Source: Lachnospiraceae bacterium (GTDB lineage: Bacteria; Bacillota; Clostridia; Lachnospirales; Lachnospiraceae). Taken from it: 53,019 nt of DNA. The position numbers and the translations under genes were made by a program. The notes below the pieces were generated by a model. It did not search any database. It was not told the origin of the DNA and worked only from the letters and a program-made list of their open reading frames with translations. Below, piece after piece: positions 45,164 to 53,019 of the stretch. The stretch is taken from contig JAUNDG010000017.1 of the NCBI GenBank assembly GCA_030526195.1, positions 1 to 53,019 on the forward strand, read 5' to 3'. The first letter of the stretch is position 1. Every line of letters begins with the position of its first letter.

Positions 45164-46405
45164 ATGAACGCATTTTTACCGGCTGACATTCTTCTGCCGA
45201 AAACCGATTCAATGGAAAAATGGTCTGTTATCGCCTGTGACCAGTTCACATCCGACCAGGCTTACTGGGAAAGAGTAAAGAAGACAGCTGAAGGCGCTGT
45301 TTCCACTATCAACCTGATCCTTCCGGAATCCGAACTGGGTACCGAAATGGAAGCTGAACACACAGCTCTGATCAACAAGACAATGGCTGATTACGTTGCC
45401 AAGGACGTATTCGAAACTTATCCGAACAGCCTCATCTATGTTGAAAGAACACTGGAAGACGGCTCCATCCGTTTAGGTCTTGTCGGTATGGTCGACCTTG
45501 ATGCTTATGATTACAGCATCGGCGCCACATCTCCGATCCGTGCCACAGAACGTACTGTTCCGGAACGTATTCCGCCGCGCCAGAGAGTTCGCCGCGATGC
45601 TCCGATCGAGCTGCCGCACATTCTGATGCTTTGCGACGACCATGACAAACAGCTCATCGAGCCGATCGGCGCTAAGAAAGACAGCCTGAAGAAGGTTTAT
45701 GATTTCGACCTGATGGAAGACGGCGGCCACATCACCGGCTGGCTGGTTGAAGGCAAGGACATCGAAGAATTCAACGCTGTTCTGGCTGAATACTCCGCTA
45801 ACGTTGGCAAGAAATATGAAGGCCTGAACGGTGTCCCGATGGTCTTCGCTGTTGGCGATGGTAACCATTCTCTGGCCACAGCCAAATCCTGCTACGAAGA
45901 ACTCAAGGCTAACAACCCGGGCGTTGACCTTTCCAACCATCCGGCTCGTTACGCTCTTGTTGAGCTCAACAACATCCATGACCCGGCTCAGGTCTTCGAA
46001 CCGATCCACCGCGTCATTTTCGACACAGATCCGAAGAAGCTTCTCGACACACTGAAGGCTGAAGCCTGCGCTGACGGTGGTTTCGAAGTAAAATGGTACA
46101 TCGGCGAAGAATCCGGTACTATCTATCTTGATCGCGCTAAGAGCGAGCTGGCTGTTGGTGTTCTTCAGGGCTTCCTTGATGGCTATCTGAAAGACAATGC
46201 CGGCGACATCGACTACATCCACGATGACGATGCTCTGATCGATCTGGCTAAGAAAGAAAACGCCATCGGCTTCCTCCTTCCGGCTATGGAAAAGAGCCAG
46301 CTGTTCCGCGGCGTTATCGGCGATGGTATCCTGCCGAGAAAGACATTCTCCATGGGCCACAGCCGTGAAAAGAGATATTATCTGGAAGGCCGCAAGATCA
46401 AATAA
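45164..46405 (+). CDS. DUF1015-family protein
   Basis: A 413-residue cytosolic protein of the DUF1015 family, which is widespread in anaerobes and often near serine biosynthesis genes; no activity is firmly assigned to my knowledge. Recognisable blocks are PKTDSMEKWSVIACDQFTSD at the N-terminus, SPIRATERTVPERIPPRQRVRRDAPIELPHILML, and VFAVGDGNHSLATAKSCYEE, the family hallmark (about residue 225). The start ATG follows AAAAGGAGG. Codon use is unlike most neighbours, with many GCT, GTT and GAA codons, suggesting high expression. It is flanked by its own promoter and a strong terminator. Confidence 0.88.
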   Translation: MNAFLPADILLPKTDSMEKWSVIACDQFTSDQAYWERVKKTAEGAVSTINLILPESELGTEMEAEHTALINKTMADYVAKDVFETYPNSLIYVERTLEDGSIRLGLVGMVDLDAYDYSIGATSPIRATERTVPERIPPRQRVRRDAPIELPHILMLCDDHDKQLIEPIGAKKDSLKKVYDFDLMEDGGHITGWLVEGKDIEEFNAVLAEYSANVGKKYEGLNGVPMVFAVGDGNHSLATAKSCYEELKANNPGVDLSNHPARYALVELNNIHDPAQVFEPIHRVIFDTDPKKLLDTLKAEACADGGFEVKWYIGEESGTIYLDRAKSELAVGVLQGFLDGYLKDNAGDIDYIHDDDALIDLAKKENAIGFLLPAMEKSQLFRGVIGDGILPRKTFSMGHSREKRYYLEGRKIK

Positions 46406-46478
46406 GATCCGCGCCGCAGATAGCATCTGATCATCAGAAGGCAATCCCCTCTGGTGTCATCTGAATATAATGCGAACC

Positions 46479-46522
46479 AAGTGCCGCAGTAACGAGTCAA
46501 ATCGTTGCTGCGGCACTTTTTT
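46479..46522 (+). terminator. Terminator of the DUF1015 gene
   Basis: Perfect 11-bp stem AAGTGCCGCAG / CTGCGGCACTT with an inner TAACGA/TCGTTG stem, followed by a T tract. Confidence 0.92.
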
Positions 46523-46631
46523 GCTTTTGGGATAGATCCACCTCCAAATTAGGCTTGCTTTGCATTTCTCATTTATAATATTCACCATAAACCAGATGCT
46601 CAAAATATGAATTTTGACAACACAATAATTT

Positions 46632-46659
46632 TTGACATATGTATAGATTTGAGTATAAT
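46632..46659 (+). promoter_or_regulatory. Promoter of gldA
   Basis: TTGACA (46632-46637), 16-base spacer, TATAAT (46654-46659). Confidence 0.78.
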
Positions 46660-46697
46660 AAGATTGTGTTTTATTTAACAATCAAGGAGGGTTCTCT

Positions 46698-47801
46698 ATG
46701 GCACGTACATTTATCAGCCCGAGCAAATACATTCAGGGTCCGGGCGAACTGAAAAATTTAGGCACCTACGCCGCTGTTTTGGGTAAGAAAATCCTGGTTC
46801 TCATCAGCCCGAATGGTCTGAAGAGATTCGGCGCCGATATCGAAGCAAGCTTCGCCGGCAAAGATATGACCTACATCTTTGAATCCTTCAATGGCGAATG
46901 CTCAAAGAAAGAAATCAACCGCATCATCGACGTATGCAAAGCCAACGATATCGACTGCATGGTTGGTGTCGGCGGTGGTAAGATCTTCGATACCATCAAG
47001 GCTGTGGCTTACTATTTAGATAAGCCGGTCATCATCTGCCCGACAATCGCCGCCACAGATGCTCCGTGCTCAGCCCTGTCCGTTATCTATACAGAAGAAG
47101 GCGCTGTTGAAGAATACCTGTTCTTAAAACAGAACCCGAACGTTGTCCTGATGGACTCCGCTGTTATCGCCAAATCCCCGGTCAGACTGACCGTTTCCGG
47201 CATGGGCGATGCCCTGGCCACCTACATCGAAGCCCGCGCTTCCTACAAGCATGACGGCCCGAACTTCGCCGGCGGCAAAGCGCTGCACACCGGTATCGCT
47301 CTGGCTAAGCTGTGCTTCGACACACTGATGTCAGACGGCGTCAAAGCCAAAACAGCTCTCGAAGTCGGCGCTTTAACACCGGCCGTTGAAGCTGTCATCG
47401 AAGCCAACACCCTGTTATCCGGTTTAGGCTTTGAAAGCGGCGGTATCGCAGCTTCTCATGCCATCCATAACGGCTTCTGCTCATTAGAAGAATGCCACCA
47501 CTATTATCACGGCGAAAAAGTTGCCTTCGGCGTCATTTCCCAGCTGGTTCTGGAAAATGCTCCGGAAGAAGAACTGAATCAGGTTCTTGATTTCTGTATC
47601 GCCGTTGGTCTGCCGGTCACCATGGCCGAAATCGGTGTCACAGAACCCACATGGGAAAAACTGATGCAGGTTGCCACAATCGCCTGCGGCGAAGCCGATA
47701 CAGCCAGAAATATGCCCTTCGACGTCGATCCGGAAATGGTTGCCAATGCCATCCTGGGCGCCGATGCCATCGGCAGAAAAGCTTTAGCTAAGAAAGCCTG
47801 A
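46698..47801 (+). CDS. gldA: Glycerol dehydrogenase
   Basis: A 367-residue iron/zinc-type alcohol dehydrogenase that oxidises glycerol to dihydroxyacetone with NAD (EC 1.1.1.6). NAD-site VGVGGGKIFDTIKAVA is near residues 90-105. The metal ligands fit GMGDALATYIEAR (Asp), ASHAIHNG (His) and YYHGEKVAFG (His). PTIAATDAPCSALSVIYTEEG is the family block. The start follows AAGGAGGG. Codon use (GTT, GCT, GAA) suggests strong expression. No dihydroxyacetone kinase is nearby. Confidence 0.95.
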   Translation: MARTFISPSKYIQGPGELKNLGTYAAVLGKKILVLISPNGLKRFGADIEASFAGKDMTYIFESFNGECSKKEINRIIDVCKANDIDCMVGVGGGKIFDTIKAVAYYLDKPVIICPTIAATDAPCSALSVIYTEEGAVEEYLFLKQNPNVVLMDSAVIAKSPVRLTVSGMGDALATYIEARASYKHDGPNFAGGKALHTGIALAKLCFDTLMSDGVKAKTALEVGALTPAVEAVIEANTLLSGLGFESGGIAASHAIHNGFCSLEECHHYYHGEKVAFGVISQLVLENAPEEELNQVLDFCIAVGLPVTMAEIGVTEPTWEKLMQVATIACGEADTARNMPFDVDPEMVANAILGADAIGRKALAKKA

Positions 47802-47832
47802 TCACTCTTTATTATTCAACCCTATACAAAGA

Positions 47833-47877
47833 AGAGACTGTGATGACCCCTAAGGTCTTTCACAGTCTCTTTTTTTC
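47833..47877. terminator. Terminator between gldA and the radical SAM gene
   Basis: Perfect 11-bp stem AGAGACTGTGA / TCACAGTCTCT followed by TTTTTTT on the plus strand. The radical SAM gene ends at 47876 on the other strand, so one hairpin probably serves both convergent genes. Confidence 0.85.
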
Positions 47878-48985
47878 ACTTCCCCTTCAGCACATCCCGC
47901 ATGCAGATCCTCGGCTCCATCCGATCAAAATCCCAGGAATGAAATGAATCTCCGGCGCAATACCGGTAATCGGCGCAGTCCGCACATTTGCCCGTTTTGC
48001 GGAAATCCGTCCGGTAAATGGCAAACCCATTTTCCCAAATCTCTTTGAAATGGTGCTCCCGGATATTCCCCTCGACGAGCTCCGGCCGCCGGGGCAGATC
48101 CAGACAGCTCACGATGTCGCCGTTGACGGTGATCGACGCAGTGTACACCCCCGCATTGCAGAGAAAATACCAGGGGCGCACCTCCCGCTCCCGATCAACC
48201 CCAAGAAAATGGCTGCAGCCGTAGCCCACCGTCATGGCGCCTTTCGTCCGATGCGCCGCGATAAAATCAAACATCCCCCGGTACTCCTCTGGCGTCAGCA
48301 AAAGCTCGGGATGCTCCAGCGCCCGGCCCATGGGCTCCATGTTGATGACACGCCAGGACCGCACCCCTGTTTTTGAAAATGAGTCGTACATAGCCTCCAG
48401 GGTTTTGAAATTTCGATGATGGACCACCGTGGTGATCTGCACATGTTCAAAACCCACATCCAGCAGGTTTTGAATCCCGGTCATAGTCCGCTGATAACTG
48501 CCGGGGCTTTGACGGAACCATTCATGATCCGCCTCAAGACCATCCACGCTCACCGACACCGTCCGCATGCCCGTAGCCTTCAAAAGCCGCGCCTTCTCCG
48601 GGGTGATCAAGGTGGCATTGCTGGTCATGCCCCAGGAAAAACCGAGACGATGCGCCGCGTCCATGATGTCAAAAAAGTCATCCCGCAAAAGCGGCTCGCC
48701 GCCGGTTACACAAAGACGCAGGCGTGAAATATCAAAATCCTGTTTGATGCCCTTCAAAAATGCCACGATTTCCTCATAGCTTAGCCGATCCGCCCGGTCA
48801 CTGGCATCACACAGACTCCCGCAATGAAGACAATGCTCGTTGCAACGCTGCGTCATTTCAATAAAAAGAGTCCTGAGGATCGGATGTGGCCGCAGCGTCT
48901 CCTCCCGGAATGCCGCCAGCTGCTCCAGATGCTGTTTCTTCTGACGATTTGTCAGACCTGAATTTTTCCCGACTCTTCCTAACAT
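47876..48985 (-). CDS. Radical SAM/SPASM enzyme, probable peptide maturase
   Basis: A 369-residue radical SAM protein. The SAM-cluster motif is CNEHCLHC (C48, C52, C55), followed by GGEPLLRDDF and SVDGLEADHEWFR. The C-terminal third is a SPASM/twitch region with cysteines in FLCNAGVYTASITVNGDIVSCLDLP, CADCADYRYCAGD and a final PRICMRD, enough for auxiliary [4Fe-4S] clusters. Such enzymes commonly install C-C or C-S crosslinks in ribosomal peptides. No RRE-like N-terminal domain is evident. ATG 48985 follows CGGAGGA. It lies 12 bases after the DUF805 protein with VYGPP repeats, which is its likely substrate. Quinohemoprotein-type or other substrates cannot be excluded. Confidence 0.88.
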   Translation of the reverse strand: MLGRVGKNSGLTNRQKKQHLEQLAAFREETLRPHPILRTLFIEMTQRCNEHCLHCGSLCDASDRADRLSYEEIVAFLKGIKQDFDISRLRLCVTGGEPLLRDDFFDIMDAAHRLGFSWGMTSNATLITPEKARLLKATGMRTVSVSVDGLEADHEWFRQSPGSYQRTMTGIQNLLDVGFEHVQITTVVHHRNFKTLEAMYDSFSKTGVRSWRVINMEPMGRALEHPELLLTPEEYRGMFDFIAAHRTKGAMTVGYGCSHFLGVDREREVRPWYFLCNAGVYTASITVNGDIVSCLDLPRRPELVEGNIREHHFKEIWENGFAIYRTDFRKTGKCADCADYRYCAGDSFHSWDFDRMEPRICMRDVLKGK

Positions 48986-48997
48986 CGTATCCTCCGT

Positions 48998-49579
48998 TTA
49001 CTGGGCATTTTCCTCGAACCATTCAGGCGGCCCGTAGACCTCCAACGGCTCATTTTCGGAAGGATCAAAGGTCACGTCCTCGTCAGACAGATCCGTATCC
49101 TCCTCAAACCATTCCGGCGGGCCGTAAACATCCGGCTCCACATTTTCGGACGGATCGTAATCCTCCCAGTCCGGCGGGCCATACACAACCTCGACAAAAT
49201 TGTCCGTCGGATAAAATGCCACGCTCGCCGTTTCCACCGTGCACATCACCAGCAGCACCGCTGCCCCGATTCCCAGCGCCAGAAGCAGGAAAACCCAGGC
49301 ACCGCGCCGGCCCGTGGCATGAAGCCGCCGCACCGTAAGAGCAATGCCCGGCAGGATGGCCAGCACCAGATACGCCGTCAGCGCGATCATCAGCACCGAC
49401 CCCAGCTTCTCCGGCACGTTATTGCCCCACCAGAGAAAATAAAACATCACATCGAGCAGCCCCAAAATGAGATGAAACACAAGCGGCCACAGATATTCGC
49501 CCAGGCTCGCCGTTCCTTTATAATCAAATGTATGCGTCCACATCCGGCCGATGGACCGGAAGAACCCCGTCTTTTCCAT
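48998..49579 (-). CDS. DUF805 membrane protein with three C-terminal VYGPP repeats
   Basis: A 193-residue protein. Residues 1-115 are a DUF805 membrane domain: three hydrophobic helices (about 31-50, 60-82, 95-113), GTASLGEYLWPLVF near the start and LPGIALTVRRLHATGRRG before the last helix. The tail is acidic and repetitive: VYGPP(D/E)W at 132-138, 151-157 and 181-187, with DPSEN at 142-146 and 172-176. The Tyr, Trp and Phe residues in a constant context look like modification sites. ATG 49579 lies 6 bases after GGGAGGTG. The radical SAM/SPASM gene follows by 12 bases. Substrate-maturase pairing is inferred from this context. Confidence 0.85.
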   Translation of the reverse strand: MEKTGFFRSIGRMWTHTFDYKGTASLGEYLWPLVFHLILGLLDVMFYFLWWGNNVPEKLGSVLMIALTAYLVLAILPGIALTVRRLHATGRRGAWVFLLLALGIGAAVLLVMCTVETASVAFYPTDNFVEVVYGPPDWEDYDPSENVEPDVYGPPEWFEEDTDLSDEDVTFDPSENEPLEVYGPPEWFEENAQ

Positions 49580-49618
49580 AGCGCACCTCCCGACACGATC
49601 AATAGCTGCTATCATTGC

Positions 49619-49634
49619 CCATTTTCGAAAATGG
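49619..49634. repeat. Perfect GAAAATG palindrome in the prmC/DUF805 spacer
   Basis: CCATTTTCGAAAATGG is a 16-bp perfect palindrome composed of two abutting copies of the over-represented word. A similar ATTTTCGAAAAT lies at 39363-39374, next to the J-domain gene stop. Confidence 0.7.
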
Positions 49635-49700
49635 TTCTTTCTCTTATTCTACCATGTTGCCGCGCCCCGCGATGCATCATTTTTTCATCTCCGGCAGGAT

Positions 49701-49729
49701 TTGTATCTTAGCCCATAACCATGTATGAT
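49701..49729 (+). promoter_or_regulatory. Promoter of prmC
   Basis: TTGTAT (49701-49706), 17-base spacer, TATGAT (49724-49729), leaving a leader of about 160 bases that shows no clear structure apart from a GGACATGTCC palindrome near 49863. Confidence 0.5.
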
Positions 49730-49894
49730 AGAGGAAACCTTTACGATTTGCAGCCAAAGTGTTTCATTGATGGGGCTTTCAATCTGTCGCAGAAATGGAC
49801 ACAAGACATATGCTGCCGTTCATATGGAAGTAGAAAATCAGACAATGTGCCCTGCGGGTATTGGACATGTCCGCAATACATGATGGAGACCTCT

Positions 49895-50761
49895 ATGACA
49901 CTGCAACAGCTTTTAAAAAATGGTGAACTGACTTTATCCAAGCACGGTGTTCCCGACGCGGACCTTGATGCCTGGCTGCTCTTAAGCCACCTTCTCAACA
50001 TGGACCGGGGCCGCTTTTTTCTGGAGCGGAATCGGGAAGCGACGGAGGCAGAAATAAATCAATATGATGATCTCATCGCCTGCCGGGCTCAGCGCATTCC
50101 TCTACAGCACATCACCGGCACCGCCTGCTTTATGGGCCTTGATATGACCGTCAATGAGCACGTATTGGTACCCCGCCAGGATACGGAAAAGCTGGTGGAG
50201 CTTGTCATCACCGCCCAGCGTCAAAAAAAGCTCCCCTCAGGCGGGAAGCTTCTCGATATGTGCACAGGTTCCGGCTGCATTGCCATTGCCTGTGGAACTT
50301 TAGGTGATTTTTCCGTCGTGGATGCGGTGGACCTGTCCGACGAAGCCCTCAAGGTAGCTCAGGAAAATGCTGCGGCCAACCGCTGCCCGGTTCATTTCCT
50401 GAAGAGTAATCTTTTTGAAAATGTCCCGGCCTGCCGCTACGATGTGATCGTGTCCAATCCGCCTTATATTCCCACAGCGGATATTGCCGACCTCACACCG
50501 GAGGTGCGGGATCACGATCCCATGATGGCCCTTGACGGCATGGCCGATGGCCTTTATTTCTATCGCCAACTAGCCGCGGCCTGCCCGGATTATCTCACGG
50601 ATGAGGGGATGATCTTCTGGGAAATCGGATACGACCAGGGTGAAGCCCTCAAGACGATCCTCACAGAACAGGGCTACCGCAATGTTACCATAGAAAAGGA
50701 TGATAGTGGTCAGGACCGGGTGGTGGTGGCCAGGTGTCCCTTGTCACCGAATATATCATGA
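49895..50761 (+). CDS. prmC: Release factor glutamine methyltransferase
   Basis: A 288-residue SAM-dependent methyltransferase of the PrmC/HemK family, which methylates the GGQ glutamine of peptide release factors (EC 2.1.1.297). The N-terminal helical domain (TLQQLLKNGELTLSKHGVPDADLDAWLLLSHLL) leads to VPRQDTEKLVE. The SAM-binding DMCTGSGCIAIACG and the catalytic SNPPYIPT follow, with the DHDPMMALDGMADGLYFYR end block. ATG 49895 lies 7 bases after TGGAG; the upstream in-frame extension of 58 residues is Cys-rich and unlike the family. prfA, its usual partner, is not in the window. Confidence 0.94.
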   Translation: MTLQQLLKNGELTLSKHGVPDADLDAWLLLSHLLNMDRGRFFLERNREATEAEINQYDDLIACRAQRIPLQHITGTACFMGLDMTVNEHVLVPRQDTEKLVELVITAQRQKKLPSGGKLLDMCTGSGCIAIACGTLGDFSVVDAVDLSDEALKVAQENAAANRCPVHFLKSNLFENVPACRYDVIVSNPPYIPTADIADLTPEVRDHDPMMALDGMADGLYFYRQLAAACPDYLTDEGMIFWEIGYDQGEALKTILTEQGYRNVTIEKDDSGQDRVVVARCPLSPNIS

Positions 50762-50891
50762 GTAAGATGCCAACCTGCCTATGATATATACGGTGATATC
50801 AACATCTCTCAATCAAACCGACGATGATATCAGCAATTTCTACAGACATACCCGGTGATAGACATACTTTGACAAACACCATGATGCTTAT

Positions 50892-50919
50892 AACCCCGCC
50901 TTGTCCAAAGGCGGGGTTT
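50892..50919. terminator. Terminator between prmC and the lipoprotein gene
   Basis: Perfect 11-bp stem AACCCCGCCTT / AAGGCGGGGTT with a short loop, followed by TCTGTAT. The T tract is weak on both strands. Confidence 0.65.
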
Positions 50920-50993
50920 CTGTATCATTCTGTATAATCGATGACCAGTTTTACTTTATCAAAAAATCACCCGGAGAAATAATCCCGAATGAC

Positions 50994-51611
50994 TTACGCA
51001 GCGGGCTGCGGATCGGAAACTGTCACGGTATGATCGTACCACTTGCCTTCCTTACCGATGAGCGCCACCGGGAAATCGGCATCCAGATACGGTACCGGGA
51101 CATCGAAGCCGTAAACCACTTCTTCCCAGCCATCCGGGTAAGTGATGTTGTCTTCTGTCGGCTGGATCCAGACAGCGCCGTCAGCCTTGGCTTCCTCGGC
51201 TGTGCCGGAGAACAGATTGACGATATTCTTGGACACCAGCGGCATATGAACAGTCATCTGACCATCCTTTACGGTCAGGATTGCCCGGCCTTCACAGGTT
51301 TCATTCAGATGGAACATGGGGCTGTGGGTGTCTACGATAACAGAATAAATGCCATCTTCCGGCACTTCACCGGTGGGCACAACGGCTGTTTCGTCTGAAG
51401 CCGCGGCATTTTCGTCAGATACAGCTGCTTCATTTTCTGTTGCATCATCTGTGGGGGCTTCGGCAACTTCATTTTCGGAAGCTGTCTTATCAGCAGCCTC
51501 TGTTGTGGCGGCCTTGTCTGCAGCGGGTGCGGCTGACTCACTGCCACAGCCGACTGTTAAGGTCAGGGTCAGAAGGCACAGCGCCATGAGGGCCGGTATT
51601 TTCTTTTTCAT
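50994..51611 (-). CDS. Lipoprotein, probable tetrapyrrole/metal-associated surface protein
   Basis: A 205-residue lipoprotein. The type II signal peptide MKKKIPALMALCLLTLTLTVGC ends in a lipobox with the lipidated Cys at residue 22. A low-complexity Ala/Glu/Asp/Thr linker (about 25-85) precedes a compact beta-rich domain (about 88-205): DGIYSVIVDTHSPMFHL, RAILTVKDGQMTVHMPLVS, NLFSGTAEEAKADGA and GKEGKWYDHTVTVS. This pattern resembles surface domains of clostridia found near haem, cobalamin or iron uptake genes; that likeness is from memory and unverified. It lies downstream of the CbiK-like gene. ATG 51611 follows AAAGGA. Confidence 0.75.
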   Translation of the reverse strand: MKKKIPALMALCLLTLTLTVGCGSESAAPAADKAATTEAADKTASENEVAEAPTDDATENEAAVSDENAAASDETAVVPTGEVPEDGIYSVIVDTHSPMFHLNETCEGRAILTVKDGQMTVHMPLVSKNIVNLFSGTAEEAKADGAVWIQPTEDNITYPDGWEEVVYGFDVPVPYLDADFPVALIGKEGKWYDHTVTVSDPQPAA

Positions 51612-51739
51612 TGTAATCATTCCTTTCATATTTGAACTCATCTACCACTTATTCATTTTTGCTCAAGCACCGGCTGTGTCGGCCGGTCATGCCTTGAAGT
51701 GGGGAAGATATGCTCTCTAATTTAAATAACGACTCATCT

Positions 51740-51745
51740 ATTATA
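51740..51745 (-). promoter_or_regulatory. -10 of the lipoprotein gene
   Basis: Minus-strand ACTATAATAG contains TATAAT (51745-51740), about 130 bases before the start and just after the upstream terminator. The -35 is weak. Confidence 0.5.
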
Positions 51746-51771
51746 GTACAAAACCCGCCAAAAGTAATGAT

Positions 51772-51808
51772 AAAACCTTCCAACTGTGATGGGCAGTCGG
51801 AAGGTTTT
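51772..51808 (-). terminator. Terminator of the CbiK-like gene
   Basis: On the minus strand AAAACCTTCC pairs with GGAAGGTTTT, with an inner GACTG/CAGTT stem, followed by ATCATTACTTTT. Confidence 0.82.
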
Positions 51809-51909
51809 ATAGGAAAAGGTTATGATTGATGCCGGTGTTGATGGAGGGTCACCGACATCATGGATGGGAGTTTTGAACAACCTGCTGCTTATGAACAGTC
51901 AGATGTGAT

Positions 51910-53019
51910 TCACTTAATAATGGCGCCAGTGTGAGCCACATACAGATCCTGAACGCTCGGGATGCTGCCAAGACCGGCGATCTGAGCATCAACGCTTTCG
52001 AAAGCACCTGAGGCTTCGAACAGTGACTTCCAGGAATCTTCTTCTGCACCGGCCATATCGTTGTTGGCATGGTCACCGGCAACGACCATCAGCGGACGAA
52101 GGACAACCTTTGTGTAACCGGCTTCTTTAACAGCTTCGATCACTTCTTCGCAGGCTGTGCCTTCCGGTTCGCCTTCAACTGTGCCGATGAAAGCATTGTC
52201 GAAACCAAGTCCCTTCATGGCTGTCTGCATCTGGCTGTAGCTGACTTTAGCTGTGTGAGATGTGCCATGGCCAAGGAAGACATAGGCTGTGCCATCTTCT
52301 TTAGCAGCCGCGGCGTCAGCATAACCGGCGTCTTCATTTGTGGCTTCAACAACAGCCTTGGCAACGGCCATCTTGTCATCGTTGATCACGGTTGCATCGT
52401 TACCGACTTCACCAAGAAGCGGAGCGGCAATACCGATGGATTCGAATTTTTCATCATATTTTTCAATAGCGGCGCACATTTCATCATATTCAGCACCGGC
52501 CATCAGATGTGTCGGCTGAACGATCAGATTCTTAACGCCATTGTCAACGGCACGTTCCAGGGCCTGATCCATGTTGTCGATGAATTCGTTGTCACGAGCC
52601 TGAACATGGTTGATGATGATCTGAGCTGTGAAGGCACGTCTGACAGACCATTCCGGATAAGCTTCCTGAAGAGCATCTTCGATACCCTTGATGTCAGCAA
52701 CACGGCTGTCATTGAAAGAAGTACCAAAGCTGACGACCAGAAGTTCATTTTCGCCGATATCATCAGCGTTGCGCGGATCATCCTTGGAAGCATCGCCTGT
52801 ATCACGGCCGAAGTAATCCGGATCGGCTTCTTCGCCTTCAACCAGTTCCTTCTGAGCATCTGTCAGAGCATCCCAGGCTGCCTTGGCTTCAGCGCACTGA
52901 GCATCTGTTTCGTCTGTTCTTTCCTGAACGTAAATAGCATCGATGAGTTCAGCGACGTGATTGGCAGCTGCCTGATCATCAATAGCTTCTTCAACAGCCT
53001 CTTCCACGGCTTCTTCGAC
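51910..53019 (-). CDS. Exported CbiK-type sirohydrochlorin cobaltochelatase (5' end outside window)
   Basis: The frame is open to the window end, so the N-terminus is missing. About 260 residues at the C-terminus match CbiK-type class II chelatases: LLVVSFGTSFNDSRVADIKGIEDALQEAYP at the start, the metal-site histidines in VQPTHLMAGAEYDEM and VFLGHGTSHTAKVSYSQMQ, and LRPLMVVAGDHANNDMAG. CbiK inserts cobalt into sirohydrochlorin, and some homologues act outside the cytosol on haem-like molecules. The N-terminal part here is acidic (EEAVEEA repeats), followed by AKAAWDALTDAQKELVEG, a repeat type common in Gram-positive surface proteins. This makes an exported enzyme likely, but no signal peptide can be seen in the window. 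Confidence 0.85.
   Translation of the reverse strand, partial: VEEAVEEAVEEAIDDQAAANHVAELIDAIYVQERTDETDAQCAEAKAAWDALTDAQKELVEGEEADPDYFGRDTGDASKDDPRNADDIGENELLVVSFGTSFNDSRVADIKGIEDALQEAYPEWSVRRAFTAQIIINHVQARDNEFIDNMDQALERAVDNGVKNLIVQPTHLMAGAEYDEMCAAIEKYDEKFESIGIAAPLLGEVGNDATVINDDKMAVAKAVVEATNEDAGYADAAAAKEDGTAYVFLGHGTSHTAKVSYSQMQTAMKGLGFDNAFIGTVEGEPEGTACEEVIEAVKEAGYTKVVLRPLMVVAGDHANNDMAGAEEDSWKSLFEASGAFESVDAQIAGLGSIPSVQDLYVAHTGAIIK

Overview
The window reads as chromosomal DNA of an anaerobic Firmicute, most likely a member of the Clostridia with about 54% G+C; I cannot resolve the family. Supporting signs are type III glutamine synthetase (GlnN), a glutamate synthase split into three archaeal-type subunits, LL-diaminopimelate aminotransferase (DapL), the NiaR repressor, a tetrahydrofolate riboswitch in front of an ECF-type folT, a Gram-positive Tad pilus locus, an NlpC/P60-SleB wall hydrolase and strong SD-led starts. 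I found no phage, CRISPR array, rRNA or intact insertion sequence.

Layout. 1-7.2 kb (minus): a TPR-like protein cut by the window edge, glycogen phosphorylase and isoleucyl-tRNA synthetase. 7.3-11.2 kb: secreted wall hydrolase, DEDDh exonuclease, divergent YfcE phosphodiesterase. 11.2-11.7 kb: a solo tandem-repeat end resembling a transposon terminus, tRNA-Ala(GGC). 11.7-20.7 kb: dapL and pyrG, then a nitrogen-assimilation module in which glnN and a three-gene glutamate synthase diverge from a 454-bp control region. 20.9-25.2 kb: niaR, glmS, a GtrB-like glycosyltransferase and a HAD hydrolase. 25.2-30 kb: direct repeats, riboswitch-controlled folT, a GNAT/esterase/HicB-like operon under a palindromic operator, an apparent small RNA gene carrying tandem start-stop mini-ORFs, and a Nudix pair. 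30-33.3 kb: LysR regulator, MATE exporter, Maf. 33.4-38.7 kb: the tad operon (prepilin peptidase, TadZ, TadA, TadB, TadC) without any pilin gene. 38.9-41.4 kb: DtxR-type metal regulator and a zinc-ribbon/DUF5685/DnaJ operon. 41.5-45 kb: deoD, mtnA and divergent deoB (nucleoside and 5-deoxypentose phosphate salvage). 45-48 kb: DUF1015 protein and glycerol dehydrogenase. 47.9-49.6 kb: a radical SAM/SPASM enzyme coupled to a DUF805 membrane protein whose tail carries three VYGPP repeats. 49.9-53 kb: prmC, a lipoprotein and an exported CbiK-like chelatase cut by the window end.

Three things stand out. First, the word GAAAATG (or CATTTTC) occurs about 90 times by hand count, roughly twenty times the random expectation, in genes and spacers, on both strands and sometimes as inverted dyads; it looks like a genome-wide DNA signal. 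Second, the radical SAM/DUF805 pair looks like a peptide-modification system acting on a membrane-anchored substrate. Third, the minus-strand RNA at 28.6-29.0 kb has two hairpin-framed Shine-Dalgarno/AUG/stop units followed by a seven-codon ORF that abuts a terminator.

All calls come from reading sequence and translations by eye; no database search was run.
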